A stretch of DNA of 55,415 nucleotides, from contig CAMWVE010000017.1 in NCBI GenBank assembly GCA_947177685.1, positions 1 to 55,415 of the forward strand. Reading direction: 5' to 3'. Origin of the DNA: an uncultured Porphyromonadaceae bacterium. Lineage in GTDB: Bacteria; Bacteroidota; Bacteroidia; Bacteroidales; Muribaculaceae. Below the pieces are notes generated by a model that saw only the letters and a program-made list of their open reading frames with translations, did no database searches and had not been told where the DNA came from. Position numbers and translations under genes: made by a program. Each line of letters begins with the position of its first letter. Position 1 is the stretch's first letter. Below are positions 44,328 through 53,930 of the stretch, piece after piece.

Positions 44328-45263
44328 CTGGCTGGGCAGGTCGATGATTTTGTTTATAATGGCGTAAATTGCGAGTCCGACGGGTGAGTGGATTCCAAGT
44401 TTCGATGAGATATTGCGACGATGGGTGGTTACAGTGTTTATCGAAACGCAGAGCTCATCGGCAATTTCCTTGTTTGACATGCCGCGAGCCACACACCCCA
44501 CAATCTCCACTTCGCGGGGCGACAAATTTTCCGCTTCCGATGGCTGAGTAGCAGCGAAATCATGTTGTTCAATGACCGTAGCGGCAAGTTGCTCAACCTT
44601 CTCCACCACTGGCACAAATATGCAGTCCTCGACCAGACAGTGCGACTTCAGGTCCTGCTCGCAGTTTATGATGTCGAACAACGTGGCGTTAAGCTTGTCA
44701 CTCGACTGCTGCGGATAGTATCGGATTATGATATCCTTGAGTTCCTTAAGCCTTGTTTCTATGTGATGATGCTTGCCGGCGAACACCCTGATGTTGTATT
44801 CCGGATTCTTTTCACCTTTAAGCAACGAGTCAACGTAGGTGAAAACACGGGTGTTCTCATACTCCATGTGGTTGCGCACCTCGGTCACATACTCATCAAA
44901 GAATTTCAGTATGAGCATAGCCACATGGTCACGACCGGAGCAGTCGATTGACTCTATCAGTTTCCGGCGTATGTGTGGGAGATTGAAGTCGAGGAAATAG
45001 GTGTGGGCACGCTTGAGGTAGTCAATTAGCGATTTAACATCAACCTTCTCCAGCGAATAGGGTTTGTTGGAAATGAAGTTGGCAACAGCAATGAAAGTGT
45101 TGGCATCAGTGCCTGTTTCCGCACAGATTTCCTCAACTGTCTTGTCACCGAAGCCCAGCGATATACCGAAACGCGACATAACCATCAGAATCAGGTGGTT
45201 ATCACTGATTATTTCACGCATGCGGTCAGTCACTGAATACGGTTTCATGTCATTCTGTTCCAT
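44316..45263 (-). CDS. LuxR-type regulator with a RIC/hemerythrin-like di-iron domain
   Basis: 315 residues. An N-terminal ScdA-like stretch (about 12-65) lacks the Cys-Cys of true RIC proteins. Then comes a four-helix hemerythrin-like domain (about 75-225) with ligands in RIC order: His87, His132-x3-Glu136, one of His165-167, and His208-x3-Glu212. The gaps are close to YtfE (84, 129, 133, 160, 204, 208). A LuxR/FixJ HTH follows (about 246-305, LSPREVEIVGCVARGMSNKEIADEL). A di-iron centre joined to a DNA-binding domain suggests a sensor of NO, oxygen or iron. Targets are unknown. It has its own promoter at 45282-45312. Confidence 0.85.
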   Translation of the reverse strand: MEQNDMKPYSVTDRMREIISDNHLILMVMSRFGISLGFGDKTVEEICAETGTDANTFIAVANFISNKPYSLEKVDVKSLIDYLKRAHTYFLDFNLPHIRRKLIESIDCSGRDHVAMLILKFFDEYVTEVRNHMEYENTRVFTYVDSLLKGEKNPEYNIRVFAGKHHHIETRLKELKDIIIRYYPQQSSDKLNATLFDIINCEQDLKSHCLVEDCIFVPVVEKVEQLAATVIEQHDFAATQPSEAENLSPREVEIVGCVARGMSNKEIADELCVSINTVTTHRRNISSKLGIHSPVGLAIYAIINKIIDLPSQNPE

Positions 45264-45281
45264 TGTCCCTCAATTTTTCCG

Positions 45282-45312
45282 CAAAATTACTCATTATAAT
45301 TTGTTGCGGCAA
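45282..45312 (-). promoter_or_regulatory. Promoter of the RIC-LuxR gene
   Basis: Minus strand: TTG (45312-45310), 20-nt spacer, TAATTTTG (45289-45282), 18 nt before the ATG at 45263. It separates this gene from queA upstream. Confidence 0.65.
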
Positions 45313-45325
45313 TACTCAGAAATGG

Positions 45326-46546
45326 TTATTTGTCGAGCAACAGACAGGCATCGCCATAGCTCAGGAAACGGAAGTCACGGGCGAGTGCATACTCATAGAT
45401 GGGTAGCCAGTCTCCACCCACGAATGCCGATACCAACAGCAGCAGTGTGGAGCGCGGCTGATGAAAATTCGTCACCATTCCGCGGACAATCCTGTAGCGG
45501 TAGCCCGGCGCGATGATGATTTTGGTCTGGGCGATTAGTGTGTTCTCACCTCGACTGTCAAGGTAATCCAGAATCCGGCGAAGCGCCAGCGTAGGGGTTA
45601 GGTCCGAATGGTGGTCATACGGTTCCCACTGTGGCAAAATGCCATTGAACTCCCCTCGGTCAATCATGCAGCCTATGTGGTAGAGCGACTCAAGAGTGCG
45701 CACCGATGTGGTGCCGACAGCAATCACACGGCGGTCAGAATCGGCAAGCTCGGCAATCAACGAACGGGGAACGGCTATGAATTCACTGTGCATCTCATGT
45801 TCCCCGATGGTGTCAGATTTCACAGGTTTGAATGTACTGGCGCTAACATGCAGCGTCAGTTCACGGCGAGGTATGCCACGGCGTGAAATTTCCTCCAAAA
45901 GCGCGTCGGTGAAGTGAAGTCCGGCAGTAGGGGCAGCCACTGAGCCATCGATGTGGGAATAGACCGTCTGATAGTCGACCGAGTCCGTTTCTTCGGTGTC
46001 GCGGTTCAGATAGGGAGGAATGGGAATTTCACCTGCCTCCTTGATAATATCGGCAAAGGTAACGCCCGGATTGTCCCAACTGAATTGTATCAGCGATGTC
46101 GCCCCGGAATTCAGTAGTCGTGTGGCAGTCAGTGTCAGACTTTCACCTCCGACCGTGAGATTCATTTTCAGCGGTTTATCCTTCCACTTTTTTGAATTAC
46201 CGACAATACAGGTCCACGAGCAGCTGACGGTCGACGCAAAGTTCCGGGCATAGTCCGCAGGTTCTGCGGGTTCCAGACAAAACACCTCGATCAACGCCCC
46301 GTCAGCCTCGTCGCCCTTGCGAAACCGAAGCCGGGCGTTTATGACACGGGTATTGTTATAAATGAGCATGGAGTCAGCAGGCAACAGATCGGGCAGTGCT
46401 GTGAACAGCGTGTCTGACAAAGAGCCGTCAGCTTGGCGCACAAGTAGTTTACAATGGTCGCGTTCTTCTAACGGATGAGTGGCTATCCTGCTGTCAGGAA
46501 GGGGATAATCAAATTCGTTTATATCTATTTTCTTAGGATTCATCAT
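45326..46546 (-). CDS. queA: tRNA preQ1(34) S-adenosylmethionine ribosyltransferase-isomerase
   Basis: 406 residues, a little longer than E. coli QueA (356). Transfers and rearranges the ribose of SAM onto preQ1 in tRNA to make epoxyqueuosine. Signatures: IYNNTRVINARL near the N terminus, SVAAPTAGLHFT, AVGTTSVRTLES, TNFHQPRSTLLLLVSAF and FLSYGDACLLL at the end. It is the last gene of the prmA-to-queA run and its ATG overlaps the xpt stop (TAATG). A second Met follows directly. Confidence 0.96.
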   Translation of the reverse strand: MMNPKKIDINEFDYPLPDSRIATHPLEERDHCKLLVRQADGSLSDTLFTALPDLLPADSMLIYNNTRVINARLRFRKGDEADGALIEVFCLEPAEPADYARNFASTVSCSWTCIVGNSKKWKDKPLKMNLTVGGESLTLTATRLLNSGATSLIQFSWDNPGVTFADIIKEAGEIPIPPYLNRDTEETDSVDYQTVYSHIDGSVAAPTAGLHFTDALLEEISRRGIPRRELTLHVSASTFKPVKSDTIGEHEMHSEFIAVPRSLIAELADSDRRVIAVGTTSVRTLESLYHIGCMIDRGEFNGILPQWEPYDHHSDLTPTLALRRILDYLDSRGENTLIAQTKIIIAPGYRYRIVRGMVTNFHQPRSTLLLLVSAFVGGDWLPIYEYALARDFRFLSYGDACLLLDK

Positions 46547-47112
46547 TAGCGGAACTTAATTTCATTATTTTCCAGAGAATCTACGATGGCAAGCGAAATC
46601 ACCTCATAACCTTCGGCTCGGAGTGCATCACCACCACCCTGAAAACCTTTTTCAATGACAAAGCCCATAGCCTCTATCGTGGAACCGCTTTGGGCACAAA
46701 GGTCAATGATGCCACGCGCGGCGTTGCCGTATGCTAAAAAGTCATCTATAAAGACAATATGGTCATCCTCGGTCAGGAAGTCATGTGAAATGCTGACTGT
46801 GTAGACCCGGTCCTTGGTAAAGGAATAGACTTCGCGCACCAGCATGTTTTCCATGGTTTTCGGAAACTTTTTCTTCACGAAAACCACCGGCAGCTGCATG
46901 ACATATCCGAGCATGACAGCCGGAGCGATGCCGCTTGCCTCAATAGTGACGATTTTATTGATGGGTTTGTTGACGAGCTGTTTCGCGAAGGCTCGCGCTA
47001 TATCCATCATAAGGTTAGGGTCAAGCTGATGATTGAGGAATGAATCCACTTTCAGAATGTCGCCGCTGAGAGCCTTTCCGTCCTCAAGGATGCGTTGTTT
47101 CAGTTTTTCCAT
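46546..47112 (-). CDS. xpt: Xanthine phosphoribosyltransferase
   Basis: 188 residues, normal length. Converts xanthine and PRPP to XMP for purine salvage. The PRPP-binding loop is [13 protein letters not shown] (about 118-130), and the N terminus [15 protein letters not shown] with [12 protein letters not shown] is typical of Xpt. It overlaps murF-alr and queA by one base each (TAATG junctions), so it is translated from the same message. No purine riboswitch is seen, as expected inside an operon. Confidence 0.95.
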   Translation of the reverse strand: MEKLKQRILEDGKALSGDILKVDSFLNHQLDPNLMMDIARAFAKQLVNKPINKIVTIEASGIAPAVMLGYVMQLPVVFVKKKFPKTMENMLVREVYSFTKDRVYTVSISHDFLTEDDHIVFIDDFLAYGNAARGIIDLCAQSGSTIEAMGFVIEKGFQGGGDALRAEGYEVISLAIVDSLENNEIKFR

Positions 47113-49493
47113 TATTCTCTGTAATATTGTCTTTTAACACGAGGTGAAATCGAAACGAGTATTTCGTAGGGGATGGTGTCAAGTCTGTTTGACAAGTTAG
47201 TGACAGGATTCAACCGACCGAAAATCTCTACTTGACTCCCTACCATGCCGAGCGGGTTCTTCAGCGCGGAAATATCAATCATGCAAAGGTCCATGCAGAT
47301 ATTGCCAACAGTAGGACACGGTACACCGTCGACATAAAACAAGGTTCGTCCGCACCCTAACCGGCGGTCTATGCCATCGGCATAACCTATCGGAAGTGTG
47401 GCTATCACGGATGGGCGGTCAATTATACCCTTTCTGCCATAACCCACAGTGTCACCACTGTCAAGCGCTCGCACGGAACTGATTCGGGTGTACAGGCTCG
47501 ACACCGGTTTCAGCGCTCCACAAGCCATTTGTTGCGATGGTTCTATTCCGTAAAGCCCTATCCCCAAGCGGACCATATCATACTGATACTGGGGAAAACG
47601 CATCATACCTGCTGTATTAAGTATGTGCCGACGCACCTTATATGGCAAAGAGTTGGCAATGTAGCTACTCATTTTCTCGAAGAGCCTGAGCTGATAAAGG
47701 GTGTATTCATCCTCATCCATGCAGTCAGCGGTGGCAAGATGCGAGAAGATGCTGGCGACCCTGAACTGAGGCATGTCATTCAGTTTTTCAACCAGTTCCG
47801 GCAATTGGTGCTCGGTAAACCCGAATCGGTGCATGCCGGTGTCGAGTTTTATGTGGATGGGATAATTGAATGTGTCGTCAGGCAGATGTAAAGCCAGTAG
47901 CGACAGCTCGGCAATGTCAAAGACAGTAGGTTCAAGTGATTTCTCGAATATGTCGCGATAATTGCTGCTTATAGGGTTTAATATAATAATAGGTGTGGTG
48001 ATGCCGGCATTACGCAGGGTGATTCCTTCATCGGCAACCGCCACGGCAAGATAGTCAGCCTTATCCTGAAGTGCCGACGCCACCTCAACCGCACCGGCGC
48101 CGTAAGCGTCAGCCTTGACCATGGCGCAGAGTGCCGTTTCAGGCTTGACCAGCGAGCGATAGTAGTTGAAATTATGTATCAGGTTATCCAGATTCACCTC
48201 CATGTATGTGCTGTGGCGTGTATATTCCAGCCAGTCCTTGATTTTGGCAAATTCGCGGTCGCCCCCACCCTTGATTAGAATAGCGGAGTCACGGAAATCG
48301 GTAAGACTGAAATTACGGTTGAAGGAGTCAACATCAGCCACAAACGCCTGAGTCAGCGACGGGTCAAATACACCTGAGAATTTCTCGCCATCCTTTCCTA
48401 TGACAATTATACCTTTTGCGCCACGAGCCACAAGAAGTCGGTTCAGTTGGCGCCATGATTCCATGGGGTCGCCGTTCTCAATGAGCAGGTCACCGATTAC
48501 CAGTGTGATGGGACGGTTGCCCGAGCATCGACGCGACACGATGTCGATTGCAGTCTCCACTCCTTCAAGAGTGTTAGAATACTGGTCGTAAGCTATGATG
48601 GTGTTCTCGACCCCCTCGTTTATGTCGATGCGGGTATTGACTGGAGTCAGTGCGCTGCTGCGTTCCACCGCAAGCGAGGGTTCATAACCTAACTCAATCA
48701 TGGTCTGTGCGACCAACTCCTGCATGGAGGCATCCTTCACGGGGACAAGACGGGCATGGGGAACAGTCTGACGTAGCACCTTTTCTATAAGCGCACACTC
48801 ACGGCTGTATCCTGCCGGATAAATTACCGTAGGGCAATCCTTGAAAAGCAAAGCCTTCTCGCACATCTTGGCTTCCAGCGATTCAAATTCCAAGCCGTGT
48901 TCATCGGTCAGCGATGTAAACACGCCTATTGTTGGTCGGATTATCCGCTGCAACTGATGCATCTCGCCGGGACGAGATATTCCAGCCTCGAAAATGCCGA
49001 GTGTAGTATTTTCTGCGACACGCCACATCGCCATCGGTACCCCTATCTGCGAATTCCAGCTTCGGGGTGATTTGGCTATGACATTTTCAGGGGCTGTTGC
49101 CTTCGCGAGCATCTCCTTGAACACGGTTTTTCCACGGCTACCGGTAATTCCCACCACGGGAAACGACACGCCGTCACGAATCAGCATGGCAGATCGCTGC
49201 AACAATCCTAAAGTGTCGCCATAACGTGGAATTATCAGATTTGCATCCTTTTTCACCAATGCTTCAGCTGCATTGTCATTAACTACAAAATTTCGCACAC
49301 CTCGCTTGTAAAGTTCTGACAAGTAGCGGCTTCCATCGTTCGTATCGGTTTTAAGCGCAAAGAAAAGCGACTCTGCCGGATAAAGCAGCGAGCGGCTGTC
49401 GGTAAGCGGCAGGCTTACCTGCTGATGTTGCGGGGCATCACCGATGAAAGCGGCTCCGAGATCTTCTGCAAGGTCTTTAGTATTGTAGTTCAT
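47112..49493 (-). CDS. Bifunctional MurF ligase / alanine racemase
   Basis: 793 residues, a fusion known in Bacteroidota. Residues about 1-425 are MurF, which adds D-Ala-D-Ala to the UDP-MurNAc-tripeptide, with P-loop [10 protein letters not shown] (about 114-123). Residues about 428-793 are a PLP alanine racemase that makes D-Ala, with the PLP Lys in [10 protein letters not shown] (Lys about 460), catalytic Tyr in VGYGRKG and the family segment [11 protein letters not shown]. In the fusion the racemase may feed D-Ala toward the ligase reaction. It starts in an ATGA overlap with the GSCFA stop. P-loop context (SRGKTVFKE) differs a little from typical MurF. Confidence 0.94.
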   Translation of the reverse strand: MNYNTKDLAEDLGAAFIGDAPQHQQVSLPLTDSRSLLYPAESLFFALKTDTNDGSRYLSELYKRGVRNFVVNDNAAEALVKKDANLIIPRYGDTLGLLQRSAMLIRDGVSFPVVGITGSRGKTVFKEMLAKATAPENVIAKSPRSWNSQIGVPMAMWRVAENTTLGIFEAGISRPGEMHQLQRIIRPTIGVFTSLTDEHGLEFESLEAKMCEKALLFKDCPTVIYPAGYSRECALIEKVLRQTVPHARLVPVKDASMQELVAQTMIELGYEPSLAVERSSALTPVNTRIDINEGVENTIIAYDQYSNTLEGVETAIDIVSRRCSGNRPITLVIGDLLIENGDPMESWRQLNRLLVARGAKGIIVIGKDGEKFSGVFDPSLTQAFVADVDSFNRNFSLTDFRDSAILIKGGGDREFAKIKDWLEYTRHSTYMEVNLDNLIHNFNYYRSLVKPETALCAMVKADAYGAGAVEVASALQDKADYLAVAVADEGITLRNAGITTPIIILNPISSNYRDIFEKSLEPTVFDIAELSLLALHLPDDTFNYPIHIKLDTGMHRFGFTEHQLPELVEKLNDMPQFRVASIFSHLATADCMDEDEYTLYQLRLFEKMSSYIANSLPYKVRRHILNTAGMMRFPQYQYDMVRLGIGLYGIEPSQQMACGALKPVSSLYTRISSVRALDSGDTVGYGRKGIIDRPSVIATLPIGYADGIDRRLGCGRTLFYVDGVPCPTVGNICMDLCMIDISALKNPLGMVGSQVEIFGRLNPVTNLSNRLDTIPYEILVSISPRVKRQYYRE

Positions 49494-50323
49494 AGGAGTT
49501 GTCGGTGTTGTGAAAACTTAAATTGCCGCCTGTAGCGGTCAGCTATGCCAAGTGTCTCAGGTGTGAAGTAGCGTTGCTTGAAAATCTCATAGATATATTC
49601 CACGGCGGTCTCCGAGGGATGCTTCATGTCAGCGGCATAAAAACGGTAGTCGCGCAAATCATCCATCATTATTTCATAAGCCGGGAAATATTCGGCGCCT
49701 TGCTCAACCAACTGCTCGACAGCTAATTGCAAAGTGGCTTTACTAAGCGTGTTCCCATGCAGACCATCGGCAGTGTGGCGGATGGGGCTTACGGTAAATA
49801 TCACCCTGTGGTCAGCGATAAGCTGGCGCCATCGGTCGGCAATTTCATCACAGGTAAGGCGGTGACGTTGGAAAAGCTGCGCCGGAAGCTTATGGCAGTT
49901 ACCCACGGTATGCCCGTCAGAAATAAGGTCAAAAACGTAGGCGGTGCCGAATGTTACGATGAGCGTGTCAGCACCTTCAAGTACTTCCGTCAATTCCGTA
50001 AGCCGCAGATTACCTGTCGCCAGCAACTCCTCAGGGTCGGAATTTCTGAAACTGTTCGGAAAGTCAAGCAGATGAAATGTGCCGTCAATGTCACTGAACA
50101 GGTCATCATGACTGTAATGCCGGCGCTCTGAGGCGCGGTAGAGCATATTGGCGATTGATGCCGGATTATAGAGCACTCCGGTGGGGTTGACAGTCACGTT
50201 GAACCCATCGATGGCAAGCTGCTCCCCAATATTGGTGGTAAAGCAACTGCCGAGCATCAGCAGACGCGAGTCGTGACTGATGGGGTTGCAGCGCTGTGGC
50301 TCTATTTCAGTCCGGAACTTCAT
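49490..50323 (-). CDS. GSCFA domain protein
   Basis: 277 residues. The signature MLGSCFTTNIGE (about 23-34) gives the family its name. The fold resembles SGNH hydrolases, with the Ser near the N terminus; DTLIVTFGTAYVF and VSPIRHTADG (about 117-129 and 166-175) could carry the oxyanion and His positions. Substrate is unknown. No signal peptide. It lies 1 nt after the OmpA-like gene and overlaps murF-alr by 4 nt, so it probably serves the cell wall or envelope. Confidence 0.87.
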   Translation of the reverse strand: MKFRTEIEPQRCNPISHDSRLLMLGSCFTTNIGEQLAIDGFNVTVNPTGVLYNPASIANMLYRASERRHYSHDDLFSDIDGTFHLLDFPNSFRNSDPEELLATGNLRLTELTEVLEGADTLIVTFGTAYVFDLISDGHTVGNCHKLPAQLFQRHRLTCDEIADRWRQLIADHRVIFTVSPIRHTADGLHGNTLSKATLQLAVEQLVEQGAEYFPAYEIMMDDLRDYRFYAADMKHPSETAVEYIYEIFKQRYFTPETLGIADRYRRQFKFSQHRQLL

Positions 50324-50324
50324 T

Positions 50325-52298
50325 TCAGAACATCATGTAGTTCGTTGAAAGAACCTGAAACTCAGTGCGACGGTTAATCTGATCCGCAGCATCGCGGTCC
50401 GGCTGCTGCAGGGTTTCGATATATTCCGGAGTAAGCACAGTTCCCTCGGTGAACTGCGGAAATTCGCGTGCGAGTTTCTTGGTGATGGTCTTTGGACGTG
50501 CTTTGCCATAGCCTTGTGCCTGAAGGCGGTCCTTTGCCACACCATGTTCAATCAGATAGTCAATTACGGACTGAGCGCGTCGTTGCGACAGATTCATGTT
50601 ATACTGCTCGCTGCCGTGGCGGTCAGTGTGCGATGCCATTTCTATGGTGATATGCGGATTGTCGTTCATCACCTGCACCATCTCGTCGAGCGCCGTCTTT
50701 GATTCGGGACGAAGGGTGGCTTTGTCGTAGTCATAGAAAATATTGTCGATAACCACCGGCTTATTCACTGACGCCAGAATGAAGTCAACGTTATATTCCG
50801 CATCTTCCTCGGCATTGTCAGCTGTAAATTCCTGTTTGGCATTGAGATAGCCTTTGGCGCCGGCGAGCATCACATAGCTTACGCCGCGCTGGAGCGGGAA
50901 GCGGAATGACCCGTCGTCACGCGCCACCTCTTTCTGATTGCTTCCATCGTTGCCTACTATGCGGATGACAGCACCCGGCACAGGTTCCTCATCTTTGTCA
51001 AGCACCCATCCCGAAATCATGATTTTAAGGTCAGGCAGCTCAAAGGAATATATATGGTCATATCCACGACCGTCACCACGGTTCGAGGAGAAGAATCCGC
51101 TCTCACCTTCGCCGAACGTGATGCCGAAGTCATCAGCCGAGGAATTGACCGGCTGACCCATGTTCTCCACTTTCCATCCGCCGGATTTGGTCAGAGTGGC
51201 TTTGAACAGATCAAGCCCGCCGAATCCGGGATGACCGTTAGAGGCGAAATAGAGAATGGAGTCCGTGCGGACGTAAGGGAACATCTCGTCGCCGTCAGTG
51301 TTGATGAATCCGCCGAGATTTTCAAGCGAGCCCTGACGTTCCTTCAGGTTTACGCGCCAGATATCCTTACCGCCCGAACCACCCGGCATGTCAGAACAGA
51401 AGTAAAGCCAGTTGCCGTCAGGCGACACTGCAGGATGCCCGTAGCTCGAGAGCGTATCGGCGGTTATTTCAAACTTCACCGGAGCGCTCCACTTGGCGTC
51501 GGAACGCTGCGATGTGTAGATTTCTGTGGCTGTGTTGGCGTTCAGCTCACGGCGCGCCTTTGTCAGATACATGGTGTTTCCATCGGGAGTGAACGAAATG
51601 ATTCCCTCGTCAAGTTCCGAGTTCAGCTCACCTTCAGCCGGTTCCGGACGTTGCCACTGCCCCTGTTCGTTTTTCTTTGCAACCCAGATGTCGCCTTTTT
51701 TCATACCTGTGATTTCGCTATGCTTGCTTCCCATGGCTTTCTCATTGGTGGTTGTGAAATAGAGACGGTCAAGCGAGCGGTCAAGATACATGGGCGAGAA
51801 ATCGGCACGACGCGAATTGAACAGCTTTGACTGGCGGACAATGTAACGTGTGGGCGAGCCTTTCGCTGCCAAAGCTGATTTACAGCCTATTATGCCGGTT
51901 TCAGCGAAATTATTGCCGGGGACTTTCTCAAGAAACTCCTCGTATGCCTTGATGGCAGCCGGATACTTCCCCTCTGCCTGTAGGTTTTTACCTAACAGGA
52001 GCAGGGCGGTGGAATCAGGGTAGCCGTAGCGGATGGCATTCTGAAATGCAGCTGAGGCGCGGGCGCTCTGGTTGAGTTTGTCATAACAGAGTCCCATTCT
52101 GTAAGCCACCTCGCCACGCTGGGGGCGTTCTTCCCTCTTGGTCAGTTTGTTATAGAGCTTGCGGTAGGTTTTCTGAGCGTCGAAATATTCACCGCGCTCA
52201 TACTGCTCATTGGCTGTGGCAAGTTTGGGACCACCGCATGAGCAGAGCAATGCCGCCGCAACGGCAAGTAATATCAGTGGATAAAGAAAACGTTTCAT
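50325..52298 (-). CDS. PorE-like OmpA-family lipoprotein (TPR, PD40, CRD, OmpA)
   Basis: 657 residues: lipobox LLCSC (Cys about 21), TPR repeats (about 30-145), a PD40/WD40 propeller (about 165-425), a carboxypeptidase regulatory-like beta domain (about 430-515) and an OmpA peptidoglycan-binding domain (about 525-657). The OmpA part carries NIFYDYDKATLRPES and the peptidoglycan motif region HTDRHGSEQYNMNLSQRRAQSVIDYL. This order matches PorE of the type IX secretion system, but similar proteins occur in species without that system, and no other T9SS gene is in the window. Anchors an outer-membrane complex to peptidoglycan. Confidence 0.9.
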   Translation of the reverse strand: MKRFLYPLILLAVAAALLCSCGGPKLATANEQYERGEYFDAQKTYRKLYNKLTKREERPQRGEVAYRMGLCYDKLNQSARASAAFQNAIRYGYPDSTALLLLGKNLQAEGKYPAAIKAYEEFLEKVPGNNFAETGIIGCKSALAAKGSPTRYIVRQSKLFNSRRADFSPMYLDRSLDRLYFTTTNEKAMGSKHSEITGMKKGDIWVAKKNEQGQWQRPEPAEGELNSELDEGIISFTPDGNTMYLTKARRELNANTATEIYTSQRSDAKWSAPVKFEITADTLSSYGHPAVSPDGNWLYFCSDMPGGSGGKDIWRVNLKERQGSLENLGGFINTDGDEMFPYVRTDSILYFASNGHPGFGGLDLFKATLTKSGGWKVENMGQPVNSSADDFGITFGEGESGFFSSNRGDGRGYDHIYSFELPDLKIMISGWVLDKDEEPVPGAVIRIVGNDGSNQKEVARDDGSFRFPLQRGVSYVMLAGAKGYLNAKQEFTADNAEEDAEYNVDFILASVNKPVVIDNIFYDYDKATLRPESKTALDEMVQVMNDNPHITIEMASHTDRHGSEQYNMNLSQRRAQSVIDYLIEHGVAKDRLQAQGYGKARPKTITKKLAREFPQFTEGTVLTPEYIETLQQPDRDAADQINRRTEFQVLSTNYMMF

Positions 52299-52336
52299 AA
52301 CAATGTAACGCTGAGCGGTTTAATTTTATTGTGTGG

Positions 52337-52900
52337 TCAGAAGCATACGCCTATCCTCACCGTGGCGAAATGCAAATCCTCCAGATGCACCATGGCACCG
52401 TCCGATTCAAAATCCTTGCGTGGAATGAAGGAATAACCCACGACGATATGTGAGGCGAACTTGCTGCTGTGAGCCAGATTGACACCAACGCCGAGCGATC
52501 CGTAGAAACCGGTCTGAGTGTTCATGCTCTCATAATTGTTCATGGAAATGCCCACGCGAGCATCCATGAAACAGAGTCTCGGACGACTGCAGAACGAGGT
52601 CTGCGCTATGGCAAAGACCGGAATGGCACGCGATGAGTTGCTCATCATGAAATGTATGTCGCCACCGATTCCCAGCAGATGGAACCAGCTGTTGCGATAG
52701 CCGAAATAGGCGCCTATGTTGGTGCTGGTCATGGCATTTCCGGTCATGTCGATAGAACTTGACAAGTCGGCACCCCACGCAAAGTGGCTTTTCTTACTAT
52801 GATGGGAGGGTATATCAGTCCTTGATTCTTTGTCGGCGGCTGAGAGGGTCATGACACTCCCTGCCATCAGCAGCATCAGCAGTATAGTTAGCTTTTTCAT
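52337..52900 (-). CDS. Small outer-membrane beta-barrel protein
   Basis: 187 residues with a signal peptide (about 1-21, ending LSA) and alternating hydrophobic strands (FAWGADLSSSIDMTGN, GFYGSLGVGVNLAH, HIVVGYSFIP) ending in VRIGVCF with a C-terminal Phe, as in barrel proteins. An eight-stranded barrel is a reasonable guess. It overlaps prmA by ATGA and precedes the PorE-like lipoprotein by 38 nt, which it may assist. Not a recognised family. Confidence 0.8.
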   Translation of the reverse strand: MKKLTILLMLLMAGSVMTLSAADKESRTDIPSHHSKKSHFAWGADLSSSIDMTGNAMTSTNIGAYFGYRNSWFHLLGIGGDIHFMMSNSSRAIPVFAIAQTSFCSRPRLCFMDARVGISMNNYESMNTQTGFYGSLGVGVNLAHSSKFASHIVVGYSFIPRKDFESDGAMVHLEDLHFATVRIGVCF

Positions 52901-53745
52901 GACAGTTCAAGTTCGAGGCAAGCCCAGTTTTTATCTGATGTTACACCAATTTTGCGGAATCCGAGCGACTCAGCCTGCGGCATAAGCAGATCGACATCCT
53001 CGGTATAAAAACCGCTCAACAGCAGTGTTGCACCCGACTTCATTGCAGCAGCGTATGCTGCCATGTCGCCCATGATTATGTTGCGGTTGATATTTGCGAG
53101 GAAAAGATCGGCTTTCGGTGCAGCAGGTAACAGCGATGCATCACCGAGCAGAACATTTATTTCAGGATGACCGTTGAGCGCCACGTTCTCCACCGCATTT
53201 ACCTGCGCCATAGGGTCAATTTCTATGGCAGTGACAGGCGATGCACCGCGCATGGCAGCCAGAATAGCCAGAATACCGGTGCCGGTGCCCATGTCCGTAA
53301 CCGCCTTACCCGTCAGGTCGCGTTGGAGCAACTGCCTGATTATAAGCGACGTGGTTGAGTGATGACCGGTGCCGAACGCCATCTTGGGGTCGATGACTAT
53401 ATCATACTCACATTCGGGGAAATCATGATGAAACGATGAGTGGATTACGCAACGGTTATCAACTACAATAGGCTGAAAATAGTTTTTCTCCCACTCAATG
53501 TTCCAGTCGCGACCCTCTACAAAACTTTCAGTGAATGAGAAAGTTATTCCCGGCAAAGGGAACACGTCGAGCACGTCGCTAAGATTCTGCTGTGAGAAAA
53601 GTTCATTTTTGATGTAGGCTGTAACACCCTCATTGTCAGGAACAAATGATTCATAGCCAATGCCGCACAGCGCGTCGGCAAGCAAATCGGTCACGATTTC
53701 GTCACAGGGAATGGGAGTGATACGGACTTCACGGTAGTCGTTCAT
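52897..53745 (-). CDS. prmA: Ribosomal protein L11 methyltransferase
   Basis: 282 residues from the ATG at 53745 (MNDYREVRIT). The open frame runs 51 codons further up, over a promoter, and is not PrmA-like. SAM-binding motifs: MAFGTGHHSTT, DMGTGTGILAILAAMRGAS, TAIEIDPMAQVNAVENV and LANINRNI. It methylates L11 in the ribosome. First gene of the minus run to queA, with promoter at 53770-53801, and overlapping the beta-barrel gene by 4 nt. Confidence 0.95.
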   Translation of the reverse strand: MNDYREVRITPIPCDEIVTDLLADALCGIGYESFVPDNEGVTAYIKNELFSQQNLSDVLDVFPLPGITFSFTESFVEGRDWNIEWEKNYFQPIVVDNRCVIHSSFHHDFPECEYDIVIDPKMAFGTGHHSTTSLIIRQLLQRDLTGKAVTDMGTGTGILAILAAMRGASPVTAIEIDPMAQVNAVENVALNGHPEINVLLGDASLLPAAPKADLFLANINRNIIMGDMAAYAAAMKSGATLLLSGFYTEDVDLLMPQAESLGFRKIGVTSDKNWACLELELS

Positions 53746-53769
53746 TTCTGTAAATTTTTCAATTATGGG

Positions 53770-53801
53770 CAAAGTTACGAAAAAATAGTGACAGTTGCCA
53801 A
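53770..53801 (-). promoter_or_regulatory. Promoter of the prmA-to-queA operon
   Basis: Minus strand: TTG (53801-53799), 21-nt spacer, TAACTTTG (53777-53770), 25 nt before the prmA ATG at 53745. Confidence 0.65.
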
Positions 53802-53930
53802 CATAACAGCGATAATTCACATATCGGAACCGTGTTGAATACTGAACCAAATCCCCTCCGGCAACGTTTAATAATCGAGTGATGTAAAACAGACACATGA
53901 CTATTTATAGAATCTTAAAGATATTACATT

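Noticed and set aside
46546-47200. Purine or preQ1 riboswitch near xpt and queA
   Set aside because: Both genes start inside overlapping junctions, so there is no leader to hold one.
50325-52298. Calling the OmpA lipoprotein a confirmed T9SS component
   Set aside because: No other T9SS gene is in the window, and the architecture also occurs outside that system.
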